DNA of 5,620 bases from Heyndrickxia sporothermodurans (GTDB lineage Bacteria; Bacillota; Bacilli; Bacillales; Bacillaceae_C), in NCBI RefSeq assembly GCF_016785185.1, contig NZ_JAEKDY010000162.1; one strand, given 5' to 3'. The translations under genes and the position numbers were made by a program. This document shows, piece by piece, positions 5,172 to 5,620 of the stretch. The notes beneath the pieces are model-generated. The model had not been told where the DNA came from. It made no database searches and saw only the letters and a list, made by a program, of their open reading frames with translations. How positions within the stretch are numbered: position 1 is the stretch's first letter; every line of letters starts with the position of its first letter.

Positions 5172-5213
5172 CTTCTTAAAAGGAAGTAATGATTGATCTT
5201 TGAAAACTGAACA
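5172..5213 (+). promoter_or_regulatory. rRNA leader hairpin and boxA-like antitermination signal
   Basis: CTTCTT (5172-5177) pairs with AGGAAG (5181-5186), a small hairpin with loop AAA, just past the P2 start. Seven bases later comes TGATCTTTGAAAACTGAACA (5194-5213), the familiar Bacillus rRNA leader sequence whose start resembles boxA (TGCTCTTT) with one change. Hairpin followed by boxA is the boxB-boxA order of rRNA antitermination leaders, bound by the NusB/NusE machinery. The AT-rich stretch 5219-5265 is leader and should hold the 5' half of the RNase III processing stem; its partner lies outside the window. Confidence 0.7.
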
Positions 5214-5265
5214 AAACGAAACGTCAATTAATTTTTTATTTTTTAACTAGAGCTATATCAAACAT

Positions 5266-5620
<355 letters not shown>

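Overview
The window looks like chromosomal DNA from a member of the Bacillaceae (Firmicutes). The evidence is the low-GC coding sequence, strong AGGAGG-type ribosome binding sites, a C-type purine riboswitch, a GlcT/ptsG antitermination switch, and a 16S rRNA 5' end with typical Bacillus-group sequence. I do not name a genus: the 16S V1/V2 loops are visible but I cannot search them. Every supported gene lies on the + strand.

Layout. Positions 1-85 hold what may be the tail of an upstream gene. A sigma-A-like promoter (91-118) then leads into a guanine-class purine riboswitch (137-206), whose expression platform has an identifiable antiterminator and a strong terminator (270-307). This controls pbuG (336-1670), a guanine/hypoxanthine permease closed by a terminator at 1679-1704. 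Next is glcT (1778-2620), the PRD-type RNA-binding antiterminator for glucose uptake. Its target lies in the 183-nt gap before ptsG: a 29-nt RAT element (2633-2661) overlapping the 5' strand of a long terminator (2653-2740). ptsG (2804-4882) encodes the complete glucose PTS permease EIICBA, followed by its own terminator (4898-4928). The last 0.7 kb is the start of an rRNA operon: three tandem promoter candidates, a leader with a small hairpin and boxA, and the first ~355 nt of 16S rRNA, cut by the window edge.

How the parts work together. Two of the three transcription units are governed by premature termination in a 5' leader. Guanine binding the riboswitch is expected to switch pbuG off. 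For ptsG, glucose drains phosphate from EIIB(Glc), GlcT is dephosphorylated, binds the RAT and prevents termination. glcT and ptsG therefore form a closed sensor-transporter circuit. The rRNA promoters appear able to start with G, which would fit GTP-sensitive growth-rate control; this is inference.

I see no previously undescribed system. The points most worth a second look are the absence of ptsHI after ptsG (an rRNA operon sits there instead), a perfect 9-bp repeat linking the ptsG terminator loop to sequence just past the terminator, inverted repeats around the glcT promoter and between the rRNA promoters, and a start codon for pbuG that naive ORF calling would misplace.
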